Of a DNA stretch of 64,000 nt, positions 1-11,844 are shown in pieces; positions within the stretch are counted from its first letter, which is position 1, and each line of letters opens with the position of its first letter. A model generated the notes under the pieces. The model made no database searches. It was given only the letters and a program-made list of their open reading frames with translations, and had not been told where the DNA came from. The stretch is from assembly GCA_900095095.1 (NCBI GenBank), contig FMBT01000339.1, positions 186,001 to 250,000 on the forward strand, written 5' to 3'. The position numbers and the translations under genes were made by a program. The DNA is from Fragilariopsis cylindrus CCMP1102. Its lineage: Eukaryota > Bacillariophyta > Bacillariophyceae > Bacillariales > Bacillariaceae.

Positions 1-287
1 AATTTCATAAGAAAAAACAAGCCGTGAACACGCTTTCCACAACTCAAGTTAGAAAGGGAGTCTATAAGGATAGCCTACAAGCCTGGAAACGATACGAAAC
101 ACATTTATCCCCATTGGTTGATTTACTTGGAGAGAGAACTACTTACAAGATCAAAACATCCCTTCATGGTTATAAGCAACCGTCTGTAGAAGAAAAGCGC
201 GAAGAAGAAGTAGAAAATAAAGAATCGTCATCTACCGCTGGCTCCGAACAAGCAGATGAAGAGAGCCAGTTAAAAGACGAACTGTAG
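1..287 (+). CDS. C-terminal fragment of a sulfotransferase-like, ER-retained protein (partial)
   Basis: The frame is already open at the left edge (codons in the frame of base 3) and stops at 285-287, so only about the last 95 residues are visible. The stretch QAWKRYETHLSPLVDLL resembles the last helix of sulfotransferases (W-K-x-Y-E...L-x-P-L...L). That is the only recognisable part, so the family call is tentative. A 40-residue Glu/Lys/Ser-rich tail follows and ends exactly in KDEL, the signal by which soluble ER residents are retrieved from the Golgi. A role in the ER lumen is inferred from that tail. No start codon belongs to the visible part. Confidence 0.5.
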   Translation, partial: FHKKKQAVNTLSTTQVRKGVYKDSLQAWKRYETHLSPLVDLLGERTTYKIKTSLHGYKQPSVEEKREEEVENKESSSTAGSEQADEESQLKDEL

Positions 288-935
288 AGTTACATATGTT
301 CCAGTCTACTTTAAATAACAAAAATAAAAATCAGACTATGAAAAAAAAGATACAAACATTCAATAGACATGATGTTTTTAAGGAACAAATTAGGATTGAA
401 TCAACATTTCACTACGTAATATCTCTTTCCTTTTTTTACTGTGTTGTATAATCAGCATATGAACGCTGTTCTACTGTAGACCTAGTCCTATTTCTTTTTG
501 TTTCATATACCAGCGTCTAGTACTGACTTAGGCCCATAAATTGCCGTTTTTTTCTTTGCGGCACGCTCTATTCAAACTGCTTGAATTTTTAAATTAATTC
601 AATTAATAAATGTGTATCGGTCGGTTTCTCCACGGACTAGTTATCCGTTTCCGAAAAACTGTTTCATCTGTTTCTCAAACTGTATACCTTCAAGTACAAC
701 ATTAGAAGCTACCACTCCACGATCAAACATACCATCTCCCTCCAAATCGAAGAGTCAATCTGAAATCAGACAGTGGTAATAAATTTTTGGTACGCTGTTT
801 TCGTTCTGCAACGAAACGCAACTCTATGACTCATAATCTCATTAAAAAATAAGCTTCCTTCTTTCCATTCCTCTCCACGATAACGACCATTTCATCTTTT
901 CGAACTTACTATTTTGTGACATACAAGTACTCATC
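288..935. other. Intergenic, no gene seen
   Basis: About 650 bases without a supportable ORF. The sequence is AT-rich with short A and T runs. It holds the 3' region of the KDEL gene and the 5' region of the rhomboid gene. No repeat, RNA gene or clear control element was recognised. Confidence 0.6.
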
Positions 936-2807
936 ATGCCGAAGAAGAGCAAGAACCAAATCGAAACCCATCATCAAGATGAGATAATGAGACAATCACA
1001 AAGAAGATCGAATAATAACGTTCCTGAGGACGACTTCGATCGTCATTATGACTTGACGCCGTTGGGTACGGATAGATCTAAAAGGAAAGAAGGGACGAGA
1101 TCGAAACATGCAATACATACGTCATCAGTAACACAACAATCATATCCCATTGATCCATGGGAAATTGCTTCACCAATAGAAAAAGAAAATGACGATTCAA
1201 ATGAATTAAAAAAGAAGAGTGAATTTCATTCTTCTAGTTGTCGGAACGGCAATGAGTCTGTTGAACACTACACTGACGAATGCTTATCCAGTGAGGATGA
1301 TGTTGAAGAAGAAGGAGAGGAGGAGCCACAGCATACATCCACATTCGTCATGCCGTCAGATATACATCCTAGGATGGAAGAAAAGGAGGACGAAATTGCA
1401 CAGTTGCGTCTTCTTGCAGGTAAATTGAACGCAGATTGGAGGGGCACAGATTTTATGGCACCAGCCCTTGCTCGTAGAATTCGAGACTTTCAATTTGCTC
1501 AAGAAAAACGAAGGAAAAAATTTGGTCATGAGAAGCCATGGGGAATTTTGGGACTGTACGATCATCTTGCCTCGATTCGTGTTGACGTTGAATGGGCAGA
1601 GGACGCTGCCTGGAGAAGAGCTAATGGACAACCGTAAGTACATATACATATCGTTCATCTTGTGCATAATTCTTCAAGCGTAATGATGATTGACTGTCAA
1701 TTAACTCCAATGTAAATTGTATCCTTATCGTGAACTCGTAGGTATCTTTCTTGGACAGACTTTGACGCCTCAAAGAAGAAGGGTGTGAACAGGCCATTTT
1801 TCACATACTTTCTTCTGTTCACATGTACTATTGCCCTCATTGTGTCTATTGCTTTGAATGGATGGAAGGTGAGCCACTAGATGTCAACCCCATGATCGGT
1901 CCCAGTGCGGAGACACTCATTATCATGGGTGCAAAAGATTCGTCCCTAATTGTTACCGAAAACGAGGTTTGGCGTCTTCTTTCATCCGCTATTCTCCATG
2001 CTGGTCTTGTGCATTACGTCATCAATTGTCTCGCTCTATGGTTTGTCGGTACAGCAATTGAAACGACTCACGGAACAGTAGCAACAGCAATTATATTTAT
2101 TATACCTGCAATCGGCGGAACGATTCTCAGCGCAATCTTCCTTCCAGAATATATTACTGTCGGTGCTTCTGGAGGTATCTTTGGATTGATTGGTGCATGT
2201 CTATCTGACATCATTATGAATTGGAAACATCTTTTTTCGGACTTTGTCAGTGAAAACGGAAGACGCAATAGTCATCTTCTCGTGTGGTATTTCTGGCTTT
2301 AGATATTGTTCTTAATTGTCTCATTGGAATTACTCCATATGTGGACAATTTCACCCATCTCGGCGGAATGATTTATGGATTATTGTGTGGTCTGAGCACT
2401 ATGGAAAGACTACCTGATGCATTTTTTGGGGTTGAGGAGAGCTGTTATGTTCGTGTGAAACAAATCATGACTCGCTTTCTTGGTCTCATTATAAGTATCA
2501 TATTGATTATTATCACGACAGTCATACTGCTTCAGGGTGACGGAGAAACTGCACCTTGTCCAAACTGTATGTGGCTGTCCTGTGCACCATTTCCTCCTTG
2601 GGCTCACAAGGTGATAAATGGTGGTACTGTGATGACTGTGGTAGAGTAAGTGCGGAGATTGTGGAGAGTCCAAGTCTGCATTTACAATTGGATTGTCCTG
2701 GTGGGACGAGTGTTGCTGTGGGACTAGAAACAGAGCAATTCGATAGAGAAACTCTAGAGGATGAGTTGCCGGGATATTGTCGAGACTTTTGTTATGATGA
2801 ATCTTAA
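936..2807 (+). CDS. Rhomboid-family intramembrane serine protease
   Basis: Rhomboids cut transmembrane substrates inside the membrane with a Ser-His dyad. Exon 1 (936-1633) encodes about 230 charged, disordered residues. Intron 1634-1741 has GTAAGT and TAG ends. Exon 2 opens with a hydrophobic helix (FTYFLLFTCTIALIVSIAL), then the family block VNPMIGPSAETL, HAGLVHYVINCLALWF, the catalytic-serine motif GASGGIFG and the catalytic-histidine motif THLGGMIYG. The C-terminus has paired Cys motifs (CPNC, CDDC) that could bind zinc. Three frame breaks lie near 1866, 2283 and 2594. Each is cured by one added base and the family alignment continues on the other side, so they look like base-call losses. 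ATG 936 is the first in-frame start. The substrate and membrane are unknown. Confidence 0.85.
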
Positions 2808-3170
2808 TCGTTGGTAGTCTGTCGTTCTCTGTAATTATTTAATGCATTCTGTAAACGGAACTTTCAAAACTGTTAACGAGACTGTTTTTGAGTGGATTAA
2901 AAATACTAAGTGCAATTGGAAAATAAATGTACATAAATGTGTATACAGAATATAATTCTAGTATGTAATCTGTAGTAATTCCATTCAACATCCAAGATAT
3001 TCTGTATACAATGATGTATTGCACGCAACGACTTCTCTAATTTGCTATAGGGATACGCAAGCAAAAATCGATGGATAAACTATCTGAAGTGCGTTCTGGA
3101 GTGTAACTTATAGATTCGTAGAACAAACAATGGAAAGGTTAAAAATATAATATCATTCTTCTATTTGCCT

Positions 3171-3173
<3 letters not shown>

Positions 3174-3203
<30 letters not shown>
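3174..3203. repeat. (AT)n microsatellite
   Basis: An uninterrupted run of about 15 AT units between the rhomboid gene and the small gene at 3432. The copy number in an assembly is approximate. Confidence 0.95.
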
Positions 3204-3207
<4 letters not shown>

Positions 3208-3431
3208 TATTACCTCGCTCATCCTTCTTCAACTTTCGTCGACAGACAATAGTGTGTAGAATTCGCATTTTTCTTTATGCTGGGACAAAATTGCGGTAAC
3301 CTTACATGCATGTTACATCTCGGATCCATGGAAAATGGAATAAATGTCCACCGTTGGGGGGTTGATTGCCTTCATTATCATCCCATCCCACTGTTCGGTA
3401 TGATTCATGTAATGTCCCGTATGATGATTAT

Positions 3432-3722
3432 TCAGTCTTCCTTTTTAAAGAAGTTTTGTGCGTCATCCATCATCTTTTTATAGTATCTTTCTATAGTTGC
3501 CTTATCAATATATGCATCGTTGTTAACTCCAACAAGTTTCTCGTTATTATTTAATTGCTTTCTTAGATTTTTCAATTGATTTCTTAGTTCATCCTCAGCT
3601 GTTTCCGCAAGTGGCCATTTATGCGTCAATCTATTTCTATGCGAAAGCTGCTGATGAATAAGAAGACCTATCGTTCCTGAGGCTAGTGATCCAACGAAAA
3701 ATGATGGAATATGATGCATCAT
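3432..3722 (-). CDS. Small protein with one membrane segment and a coiled coil
   Basis: A 96-residue ORF with ATG at 3722. Residues 4-25 are hydrophobic (SFFVGSLASGTIGLLIH). A positively charged, then Glu/Lys/Asn-rich helical stretch follows (ETAEDELRNQLKNLRKQL) and the protein ends in a Lys-rich tail. A single N-terminal membrane anchor plus coiled coil is common in small mitochondrial inner-membrane assembly factors, but no family is recognised. It stands alone and convergent to the rhomboid gene. It is kept because start, composition and length look protein-like; expression is unproven. Confidence 0.5.
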   Translation of the reverse strand: MMHHIPSFFVGSLASGTIGLLIHQQLSHRNRLTHKWPLAETAEDELRNQLKNLRKQLNNNEKLVGVNNDAYIDKATIERYYKKMMDDAQNFFKKED

Positions 3723-4335
3723 TGTAGCTATTAGATTATTGTTGTAGTGTAGTTACCGGCTCTAAAAATGGATTTACGATGAGACGAAACCCTTTCTTGG
3801 TTTTACTATTATTACTTGATTAGTAACGTTACTTCCTCGTGACGCGTTCCTTATTACGTGCTTTCTTAATATTTTACCTAACTGCTCCTTGATATGTTTC
3901 GCCTTGTGCCTTCGCTCTCGTTCGCTTGGTTTCGTTTTTCACTTCCCTTCTAGTTTCGCTTGATCGATCTATGCTATCTAATCGTCGTGTCGGTATTACA
4001 CTGCCTACTGTAGCGAGCGTTTACATTGTAACGTTAGCGACAAACCTCATACTGTATTGTACAGTGTATCTTTTCAATTTGTCGAGTCCCAGAAAGAATC
4101 GTATCCCGAATTAGATGACGCAACCATCATTATGATGTACAAGGTACAGTACAGTACAAGTAATTGAATTATTAAAATAGGCGCGCCTCATTCATTCAAT
4201 CGTTATCATCCAAAAGTCTAATTTTTTTTCAAAATCGACAATTTTTTTTCATCCACAAATCTAATACTTAATAGCAAACACTGAAGTATTATTAGATCTA
4301 AGTTTCGCCGCTACTGGAAGAAAGACAGAAACAAC
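3723..4335. other. Intergenic, no gene seen
   Basis: About 600 bases between the divergent small gene and the carrier gene. It holds short ORFs without protein-like composition and several A/T runs. No element was recognised. Confidence 0.5.
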
Positions 4336-5557
4336 ATGACGACGACGACCGACGACGAAAGAAAACGAGACAAGTATCGTTTCGAATGTTTTAGGTAGTG
4401 CTTCTGCCGGAATCCTTGCTCGCGTCGCAACTCATCCACTTGACACAGCGAAAGCACGGCTCCAATCGTTAAATGGTGTATCCTATAAAGGTCCGGTTGA
4501 TGTGCTAAGATCAACCTTTAGATATGAGGGAGTTCGTGGTCTTTATAGAGGTTTTGGGACAGTTATCATCGGAGGAACACCGGGTACAATATTTACTTAT
4601 GTTCTTACGATATTTTAAAGACAAAATATCTTCTTCAGCTTTCAATAAAAACAACGAGGAGAATTTTGTTGTTCATTTCATGGCAGGAATTCTAGCTGAA
4701 ACTGTGGCGTGTCTCATTTACGTTCCGGTTGATGTAATAAAAGAACGACTCCAAACTCAATACAAGACGGATACAATAAAGTATAATGGCGGTTGGGATG
4801 CCTTGGTGAAGATATCCAAAACAGAAGGACTATCGGGTATTTACAAGGGATACGGAGCTACGCTAGCATCCTATGGTCCCTTTTCTGCCTTTTACTTTGT
4901 TTTTTACGAACATTTAAATCATGGTCAAAGAATTACATACAACAAAAGAGAAAAGAATAATATAGCACAATATCAACAGCAGCAGACAACACAATGACAG
5001 CGACGACAACAACACTTCCATTATCATATACTATTCTATGTAGTGCCAGTGCAGGTGCTATAGCATCATTTCTAACCAGTCCTCTTGATATGGTGAAATT
5101 AAGGCTGCAAGTTCAACGGGGGGCAGCACATCAATTATCGTCTATGAACACCAACACGCCATCGTATCGAGGTATGTCGGATGCACTCGCCTACGCATGG
5201 AGAACTGGTGGAATTGCTGGACTCTTTAAAGGGGCGGGAGCACGGTAAGTTTGACCTGTAAAATATGCAGTGTTTGAAGGATCGTAAATTCAATTCACAC
5301 AGTGTTTAATCATGTCATGATCTGTCAATTATTCCGGTGTTGACTATTTTAGATCACCAATAGTTGACGGTGTTACTAACCACGATACAAAAACTATCTG
5401 TTGCTGCTTTTTGTCGCTTTTCGTTTTTTTCCTTCTTTCCCTTCTTCTTTTCACTATAAAAATATTGAAAAGCGTCTTACATTTTGTTCCACTAACAACA
5501 GTCACCATGACGTCGTACGAGGCATGTCGTATTTTTTTCCATCAAAAACTGCTGTAA
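4336..5557 (+). CDS. Mitochondrial carrier family (SLC25-type) transporter
   Basis: Three carrier repeats are readable, each with the P-x-[DE]-x-x-[KR] signature: THPLDTAKARLQ (near 4430), YVPVDVIKERLQ (near 4720) and TSPLDMVKLRLQ (near 5080). Linker helices GLYRGFG, GIYKGYG and GLFKGAG follow them. Exon 1 ends at 5244. Intron 5245-5472 (GTAAGT...AAAAG) leads to a last exon starting VLHFVPLTTVTM and ending at 5557. At least three frame breaks (near 4590, 4618 and 4990) are each cured by one added base, two of them in T runs. The exact start is uncertain: ATG 4336 gives a short basic leader, but TTTTAG just before the first repeat could also be a splice acceptor. The substrate cannot be told from sequence alone. 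Confidence 0.8.
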
Positions 5558-5817
5558 CGACTAAGATTATTGGATCTATACTTTTAATAATCAAACGTAA
5601 CATTTTTACTTTTTATTTCAACAATAATAATAACATTTTTCAAATAGTTGTTGTTTCTGTTGTTTTTGTTTTTGTTAGTAGCAGCAGCCGAGCGGTGGAT
5701 GTTGAATGCACAATCGTTTGCTAGCTAGCTATTGGTTAACAGCGTGATTTTGCTCATGAATCAAACCAAGCCGAGCAGTTTCGGTAACAGAGCGCCACCA
5801 ACAAGACGGGACCACTG

Positions 5818-6977
5818 TCATATCGAGTCGAGCAGTCGTAACGCTGGGACCGAGAAATTCAAGTTTCTTTTCCCAGGATTCGTTATCAAAGAACAATCAA
5901 GTCGTAACGAAGCGGTTTGCAAATCATCGTCGTACCCGTCTGATGCCGTCATCCCAGACGAGAGAAGCGTCGGCACTGTAGTGCGAAGTCGTAATTTGTA
6001 CTCCGTCCAATATTTTCGATCATCTTTTCCCACATACGCGTTGCGATATCGATTCTCTGAAGACAAGGTACCCATCGAAGGATCAAGTTCGACTTGGGGT
6101 ATCCACCATGGATCGTCATTTGGTTGTATGTTCATCGAAGATGATCTTGTCGTGGCGGCTACGTTTGGTTATAGTTCCAACGAGATGTCCATTGAAGGTC
6201 GAAACGTCGACGAATCAAAGGCAGGAAGAATCCTAGTGAAATGGACGATCCACATTCCTCCTTTTCACATCGATAGAAGTGTTATTGCTGGTAGAGTGAT
6301 TGGGATCGAAACCAATTTGGATCCACGGTTGGTTGTCGTCAGTATCACTCATGTCGTCATAGTCGTTGTTTTTTTGCCATCCAATACGAAGATTTCCAGA
6401 GTCTATAAAAACAGTCTCGGCATTCAGATTTCCGGTCGAATAGGGAGGTATAGATCGACCAGCAGTGATATCCAATATCGTTGGTAACGAAAATATTCTT
6501 CTTCCGTTCGTTCGTTGTTGAAGAGGAATATTATCATCATTACGATCGTTGCTGTCGTAGTATTCGTCGTTGTTGTTATTATTGTTATAACCTGAAGAGG
6601 GAAACATATTCCAACGGAATAGCATTCCAATCTCTTTTAATCCGTACCAACGCTCTTTTCGAAAGGAATAGTCCGCCGTCGTAAACACAGCACTGGGGAA
6701 AAAACGTTTGACACCGATGACCTCCTCCCCCTCAACGATTTCGTTGGACGGCGAAAATAGTGGAGTAAGCGTTGAGCGCATCGGTGATCCTTGGATTATT
6801 CCATAGAAGGCACTTCATCTTACCATTAACGTTGAGACCAATACGCGGGCTGTTTTCGGATGTTGAAGAGGATGGGGAAGGAATATCATTTGTTTTGCTG
6901 CTGCACTCACAAGAGGAGAACAACAGAATAACGAACAGAAATGATGCATCAGCGACGATATTAAGGGAAGATCTCAT
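5818..6977 (-). CDS. Unknown secreted or organelle-targeted protein
   Basis: The start ATG at 6977 opens a typical signal peptide (MRSSLNIVADASFLFVILLF then SSCEC). The body reads through the frames at 6781-6233 and 6135-5818. Features include an Asn-rich insert (SGYNNNNNNDEYY), the aromatic block DDPWWIPQVELDPSMGTLSS and KLRLRTTVPTLLSSG near the C-terminus. At least two frame breaks occur (near 6740 and in 6135-6235), in keeping with other genes here. No family is recognised. Tryptophan- and beta-strand-like segments in the second half suggest a globular or barrel-like fold, which is only an impression. Targeting could be secretion or plastid. Confidence 0.5.
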
Positions 6978-7228
6978 CGTTAGTATCGGCTATCTGGTGC
7001 TGAAAACGGAGCAGGAGAAGCAAACGATTAGGAACTGATTTGTGGTCGTGGTCGTGCTTTGGTGTGTGGTTGTGTCGTTGAATTGTGGTGTGTGTATTGG
7101 CATCATAATTAATGAGATGTATTAGAATAGTATTAGCGGCGATTTGATGTGGGATTGACTGGTGATGCGTGAATGATAAAACCATAGAAACTAAAGTAGT
7201 ATATCATAGCTACTTCAAAAGTACAGTA

Positions 7229-7268
7229 GTAGTCGGTATTTGTGGCTCTACTACAGAAGTACTGTTTA
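7229..7268 (+). repeat. Crypton outer left inverted repeat with GTA core
   Basis: Forty bases, GTAGTCGGTATTTG to GTACTGTTTA, matching the reverse complement of 12224-12263 and 17318-17357 with one mismatch. The first three bases are the shared GTA core. Upstream host sequence (GTACAGTA) is unrelated to the inner junction. Confidence 0.85.
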
Positions 7269-7617
7269 GATTTTACTACTAAGTTACTTTGGTACTTTAA
7301 CATTGATATTTATTAATGAATTATTTGTTTTTAACATTTTAGAGTTGTCGAAATAATGACACAGGCATGGCAAAAAAAATGAGATACACATTTTAATCAT
7401 CGGATAATAAAGCCAACTCAACTGACAGTATTTCATTACTTACATAAATAAAGTATCGAATGTGTAGCTTGTAGAAAATATGTAGATATGAAGCAGATTG
7501 AGTGGAATATGAAGGAATAAAAATATGTAGCTTGTAGATAGGAGATGGATGGCTTTTAGAACATATGCAGATGTGTAGAAGAAGATGATATTGAGATTCA
7601 CCATGAATTAAAATGTA

Positions 7618-10377
7618 TTATTTCTGTGCTAATCGTTTGCTTTTTCTAGTTCTGGTCATAGTAACCATAGGAATTTCGTCGTTACCTCCTGGAGGATTGA
7701 AAGTACTTAGCTTCTTGAGTTCCCGATCAACTGTCTTCTTGTTACGCTTTTTCTGCTTCTTGGCAGCCATAGGAGTAACCAGAGCTGAGGTAGTTATAGT
7801 TTGCAGTTTTCTTTTCATACTTGTAGTACCATCAGAGATGAGATCATTTGCACGTGTAGCACTGGCCATCATAGCAACTTGGCGTGGAAAAGAGGACATT
7901 GAATTTGCTGATCGTTGATAGTTCACATCAGTTTGGGCGGTGTTGACTAAGTAAGGAATTTGACTTCCAACATGTGCATGAGCAGCAAAATCCATAACTT
8001 GACGAGGACTGACAGAGGGATTATTTGTTGCCCTTGTAATTCCCCAACGACGGAAATCTTGTCCAGTAATTTTGTCAGCATTTGAGAGACCAATTAAAGT
8101 ACACAGCTTACGTGCAAATTGACCAATACTCTGAGCACCCATAGCCTTCTCTGGGTCTAGAAGCATGCCTTCACGTAAGTTAGAATGCTTGTTGCCCCAT
8201 TCAAAGAAATTTAAAGTACTTTTTGATGCTGGGTGATGGAAAACCCGTGGCTGTGCTGGTCCACGTATAGCATGTAGTTTTCTGTACCACTTTAAAGGAG
8301 AAAGAGGATCATCAGGAAAATCTACAAGACGGCGACCAGCATTTCGACTGAATAAGGTATGGTTTGATTGAGAAAGCTTGTTCTTCTTTCGTTGGAGACC
8401 ATTGAGCTCCAGGAACTCTTTTGATTGCAAGTCCGGATGTGCATCAGAACCATATTGTCCAATAGTAAAATGCTCGAAACACAAATCTTGGTACTCCTAG
8501 ATGTATATATAGTATATAGTAGATAGTAAAAAGGAAATGGAAAATGTGAGAGAACTTGCAATTTTCAATTGAAAATAAACTTTACACCATGTCAATATTG
8601 GTAAACTTACTTTTTGACCTCGAAATAGAAAACGGGTACCAAAGAGAAAGTAGTTCATCATTAGAATATACTGTGCCGACTCAGTTGTTTCTTTTGGTAG
8701 GTTTAGGTAGTTTTGCATCACCATGTCGTTCAAATTGTCAGGAAGACTTGATTTTGTTGGGCGGCTACCAAATGAAGAATCTACACCATTCATGGCCTGC
8801 CACTTAGTAGCAATATAAGCACCAAAACCACCCTTGTAGTTAAAATCTTGTGTTCTATTGTATACAATACCACGTTTGTGGAATATACCAAATAAAGTCT
8901 TCAAGTTGGTTGTCAAAGAATTTGGTTGGTAAAGACCACCATCTTTTTTGTATCCAAATTCAATGAAATACTTGAGCATCGATTTATTAATAATGTCACG
9001 TTTTTCATCAGATCTTTGTCCAACACAGACAGAATAGAAGGTAATAATTGGTTTGCCTTCAACATCCGTAGAGATGTCTCCCTTAGGATTGAGAACCCAA
9101 TCTGCTAGGGGAGCAAGACGAGAATCTGATAGTAATACATGACGTAACTTAGCTTCTTCCCGTGCCTGCCTCTGGAGATGATTATCCGTGATTGCTGTAG
9201 ATTCCATCACAGCAGAATTTGTGCTCTCATCAACATTTTCAAAATGAAAATTAGGAACTGATATACAACCAAATACTTTGGACCTGAGTTGACTCCAATC
9301 CATTGGAACTGGGACAGCAAAATTTAAACGCTTAGGAGCGATATTAATTGTGCTTTTTGGAGTAGGTACACTTGCCTTCATTACACTATTTGGATTACTC
9401 TGACAACGAATCTGAACGTTCTTTCCTGTATAAGGATTGCGAACAGATTTAGTGTACTTTTTTTGAGAGCTTGAATTGGAAGAAGGAGGTAACTTTTGAT
9501 TAACTGGAACAATAGAGCCACAACGGTAGCTTGCTAGCCTTTTTACATCTACTGATGCTGCTGCACTTGCACGTGCAGGAGAGCTGTTTGCAACCAACAA
9601 TGCACTGCTGGCAGGACGTAAGATAGAGCGAATTGGAGTAGCTGTAGGTTCACTCATAGTCAATGCTGGTACACCAAGAAATGGATGAGCAGGATGTAAG
9701 ATAGAGCGGACTGGAGTAGCTGTAGGTCCGCTCATAGTCAATGGTGGTAGATCAAGAAATGGATGAACGCCAATCCGATTTGGAGTGCTTGCTTTGAGCT
9801 TTTTGCCACCATCCAATTTCATTTCTAACATTTCCAAATCCGACTTGGCTTTTGGTTTTGCATCTCCTCCATCAAAATCATCAGAAGAATCATCGTCTAT
9901 CTTGATGACTGTAGCACAATTAGACTTGTCATTAGAAGAATCATACAAATTGATTGCATTCTCTTTGTTACAACCAATAGATGTATTGCTAGTTTTAGCA
10001 GCAGAATAATCATACAAATTGATTGCATTCTCTTTGTTACAACCAATAGATGTATTGCTAGTTTTAGCAGCAGAAGAATCATACAAATTGATTGCATTCT
10101 CTTTGTTACGACCAATAGATGTATTGCTAGTTTTAGCAGCAGAATAATCATACAAATTGATTGCATTCTCTTTGTTACGACCAATAGATGGATTGCGAGT
10201 TTTAGCAGCAGGTTTTCTTGATCCTATAGATCTCCTGTTATTCTTGTTCGATTCATCATCCGTTCCATCACAGGCTGTCATCACTGGATTGAAAGCAGTA
10301 ATAGTAGCAAATGTTGCTGCATGGCTGAAGAGCTTACTACCATGCTTAAAAGAATATTGAACAAACAATTTCATCAT
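7618..10377 (-). CDS. Crypton tyrosine recombinase, copy 1
   Basis: Exon 1 is 10377-8611 (589 codons). Intron 8497-8610 has GTAAGT and CATCTAG ends. Exon 2 is 8496-7618, giving 881 residues in one frame. Residues 1-330 are disordered: four 23-residue repeats with the core IG[RC]NKENAINLYD, an acidic VIKIDDDSSDDFDGGD stretch and two HPFL...TATP.RSIL repeats. From about 410 comes the helical DNA-binding (core-binding) part with YQPNSLTTNLKTLF. The catalytic part follows: FLFRGQKEYQDL spans the splice joint (Arg 586), then DFRRWGITRAT (Arg 738/739), AAHAHVG (His 762/764) and Tyr 771 in QIPYLV. The first His of the usual H-x-x-R box is replaced (G-Q-D-F-R-R). The tail is Lys/Arg-rich, nuclear-signal-like. 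This fits DUF3504/Crypton recombinases. Confidence 0.85.
9941..10216 (-). repeat. Four 69-bp tandem repeats inside the recombinase gene
   Basis: Four in-frame 23-codon units with consensus AAKTSNTSIG[RC]NKENAIN and ending LYD[YS]S. Units alternate (Tyr/Ser, Arg/Arg/Cys/Cys), suggesting stepwise doubling. The same array is at 15034-15309 in copy 2. Confidence 0.9.
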
Positions 10378-11269
10378 AGTATGTAATACTATAAGATAAT
10401 ATAAAGTAAAAGAATTAGAAGTTGTAGCAATTGAGATATATCAATGGAAACAATCACAAGAATGATGATGATGATACAGTACGATAGGATGATAATGATG
10501 ACAAAAACAACTAGAACAATGACGACACAATATACTCACGTTTCCAATTGTAATTGTTTTGATTTTACAGTATCGCAGGATTGTTATATGTGATGATATA
10601 ATGATGTTGAATGGTAATGCATTTTGAGGATTATTTTATTCGTGAATGTTAATGCCTATCCGAGTTGGTACAAAGCCTACAGGCTTCTACAGGAGGGTGT
10701 CAACGATCTTCATGTGGATGAGGTTCTGGATGTCAAAGTGTCAAGGTGTCAAAACCAAGTCAGGGTATCCTTAAGTAGCAAGTATTAAAGGAGTCAACAC
10801 TTATGTTTTTAAAGATATTATGATTAAAATATGTCAATGATGTCAGATAAAAGATGTCAACGTCAGATACAAGATGACATCAGTGTTCTCTATGGTGTCA
10901 ATAGTGACTTAGTAGTACGTACCATATAGATGCTGTGATAGGAGATGAGTACGTATGAATAGCAAATGTATCTTGCTCATTTGTATGTTCTTCATGGCGT
11001 CTCACATTTAAAACTTGTGTTACAGTTTGTAATTCATAAAACGGCCTGGAAATTATGTGAGGCGTCTAAGTACCAAGATTCAAAACGAAGTGTGATTACA
11101 AAAATCCTAAGTATTACTAAATGAAGTAGATCCCATTTTGAAAAGAACTGGGACATGCTTTTTTTGTTAAATAACATGATCTGAAACCCGCTCCCCCAAC
11201 TACAACTCTTTTTTGAACGGGTGCAAGAAAATACGTTGAATATCGAATATCTTGCTGGAGACATTGATG

Positions 11270-11396
11270 GTGTATGATTGTATGGTATAAACATACATAC
11301 ATATATACGATCATACTATATGATCATATGTTGGGACCGCTAGTGTATGATTGTATGGTATGAACATACATACATATATTCGATCATACCATATGA
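11270..11396. repeat. Duplicated 54-bp block in the Crypton non-coding part
   Basis: GTGTATGATTGTATGGTA plus the following AACATACATACATATAT and CGATCATAC segment occurs at 11270 and again at 11343 (73-bp spacing) with few differences. It is repeated at 16363-16489 in copy 2. A recombinase-binding or promoter role is possible but unproven. Confidence 0.75.
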
Positions 11397-11844
11397 CAAG
11401 AATTTTTTTGGCGCACCAGTAATTTTTGGAAATTTTGTAAAATAAAAAATATTTTTTCTGATCGACGACGACGAGAAAAGTTTTTCGTCGCGAAAGCTGT
11501 GTTCGCTGTTTTCCTTTGTGTGTACCGGCGTGAGTGTACCGGCGGTGAGTGTACCGGTGTGAAGAGGGTTGAGACCAGCGGTCCATTCTTGTGTTAACAA
11601 ACTTTACGATGATCTTGTTAAACACCCACTATTTTTTCACCATCAACAACATCAATAACATCTGACGCGCTATGGAGATTGTTGGGAGATGTGCGGAACG
11701 ATCGAAGATCCTTTCCAGCAAACTGTACATCCTTCTTATCCCCAATAGCATTCACGAATCTGCTGCTAGCAAACTCAGCTCTGTCAAATGTAAAAAAATG
11801 TGTCAATATTTTTTTTGTGTCCAAAAAACAAGGGAGAATTACGT

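Noticed and set aside
3926-4114. 62-codon ORF with hydrophobic segments
   Set aside because: Short, does not start with ATG, no family, and no continuation into a neighbouring exon.
6424-6684. Tyr/Arg-rich and Thr-rich ORFs on both strands near 6500
   Set aside because: They derive from GTT/AAC trinucleotide runs coding the Asn-rich insert of the secreted protein.
8322-10360. Several ORFs on either strand inside the recombinase gene, including a Leu/Ile-rich repeat ORF at 9897-10184
   Set aside because: They are shadows of the spliced 881-residue frame; the repeat pattern comes from the 69-bp units read in another frame.
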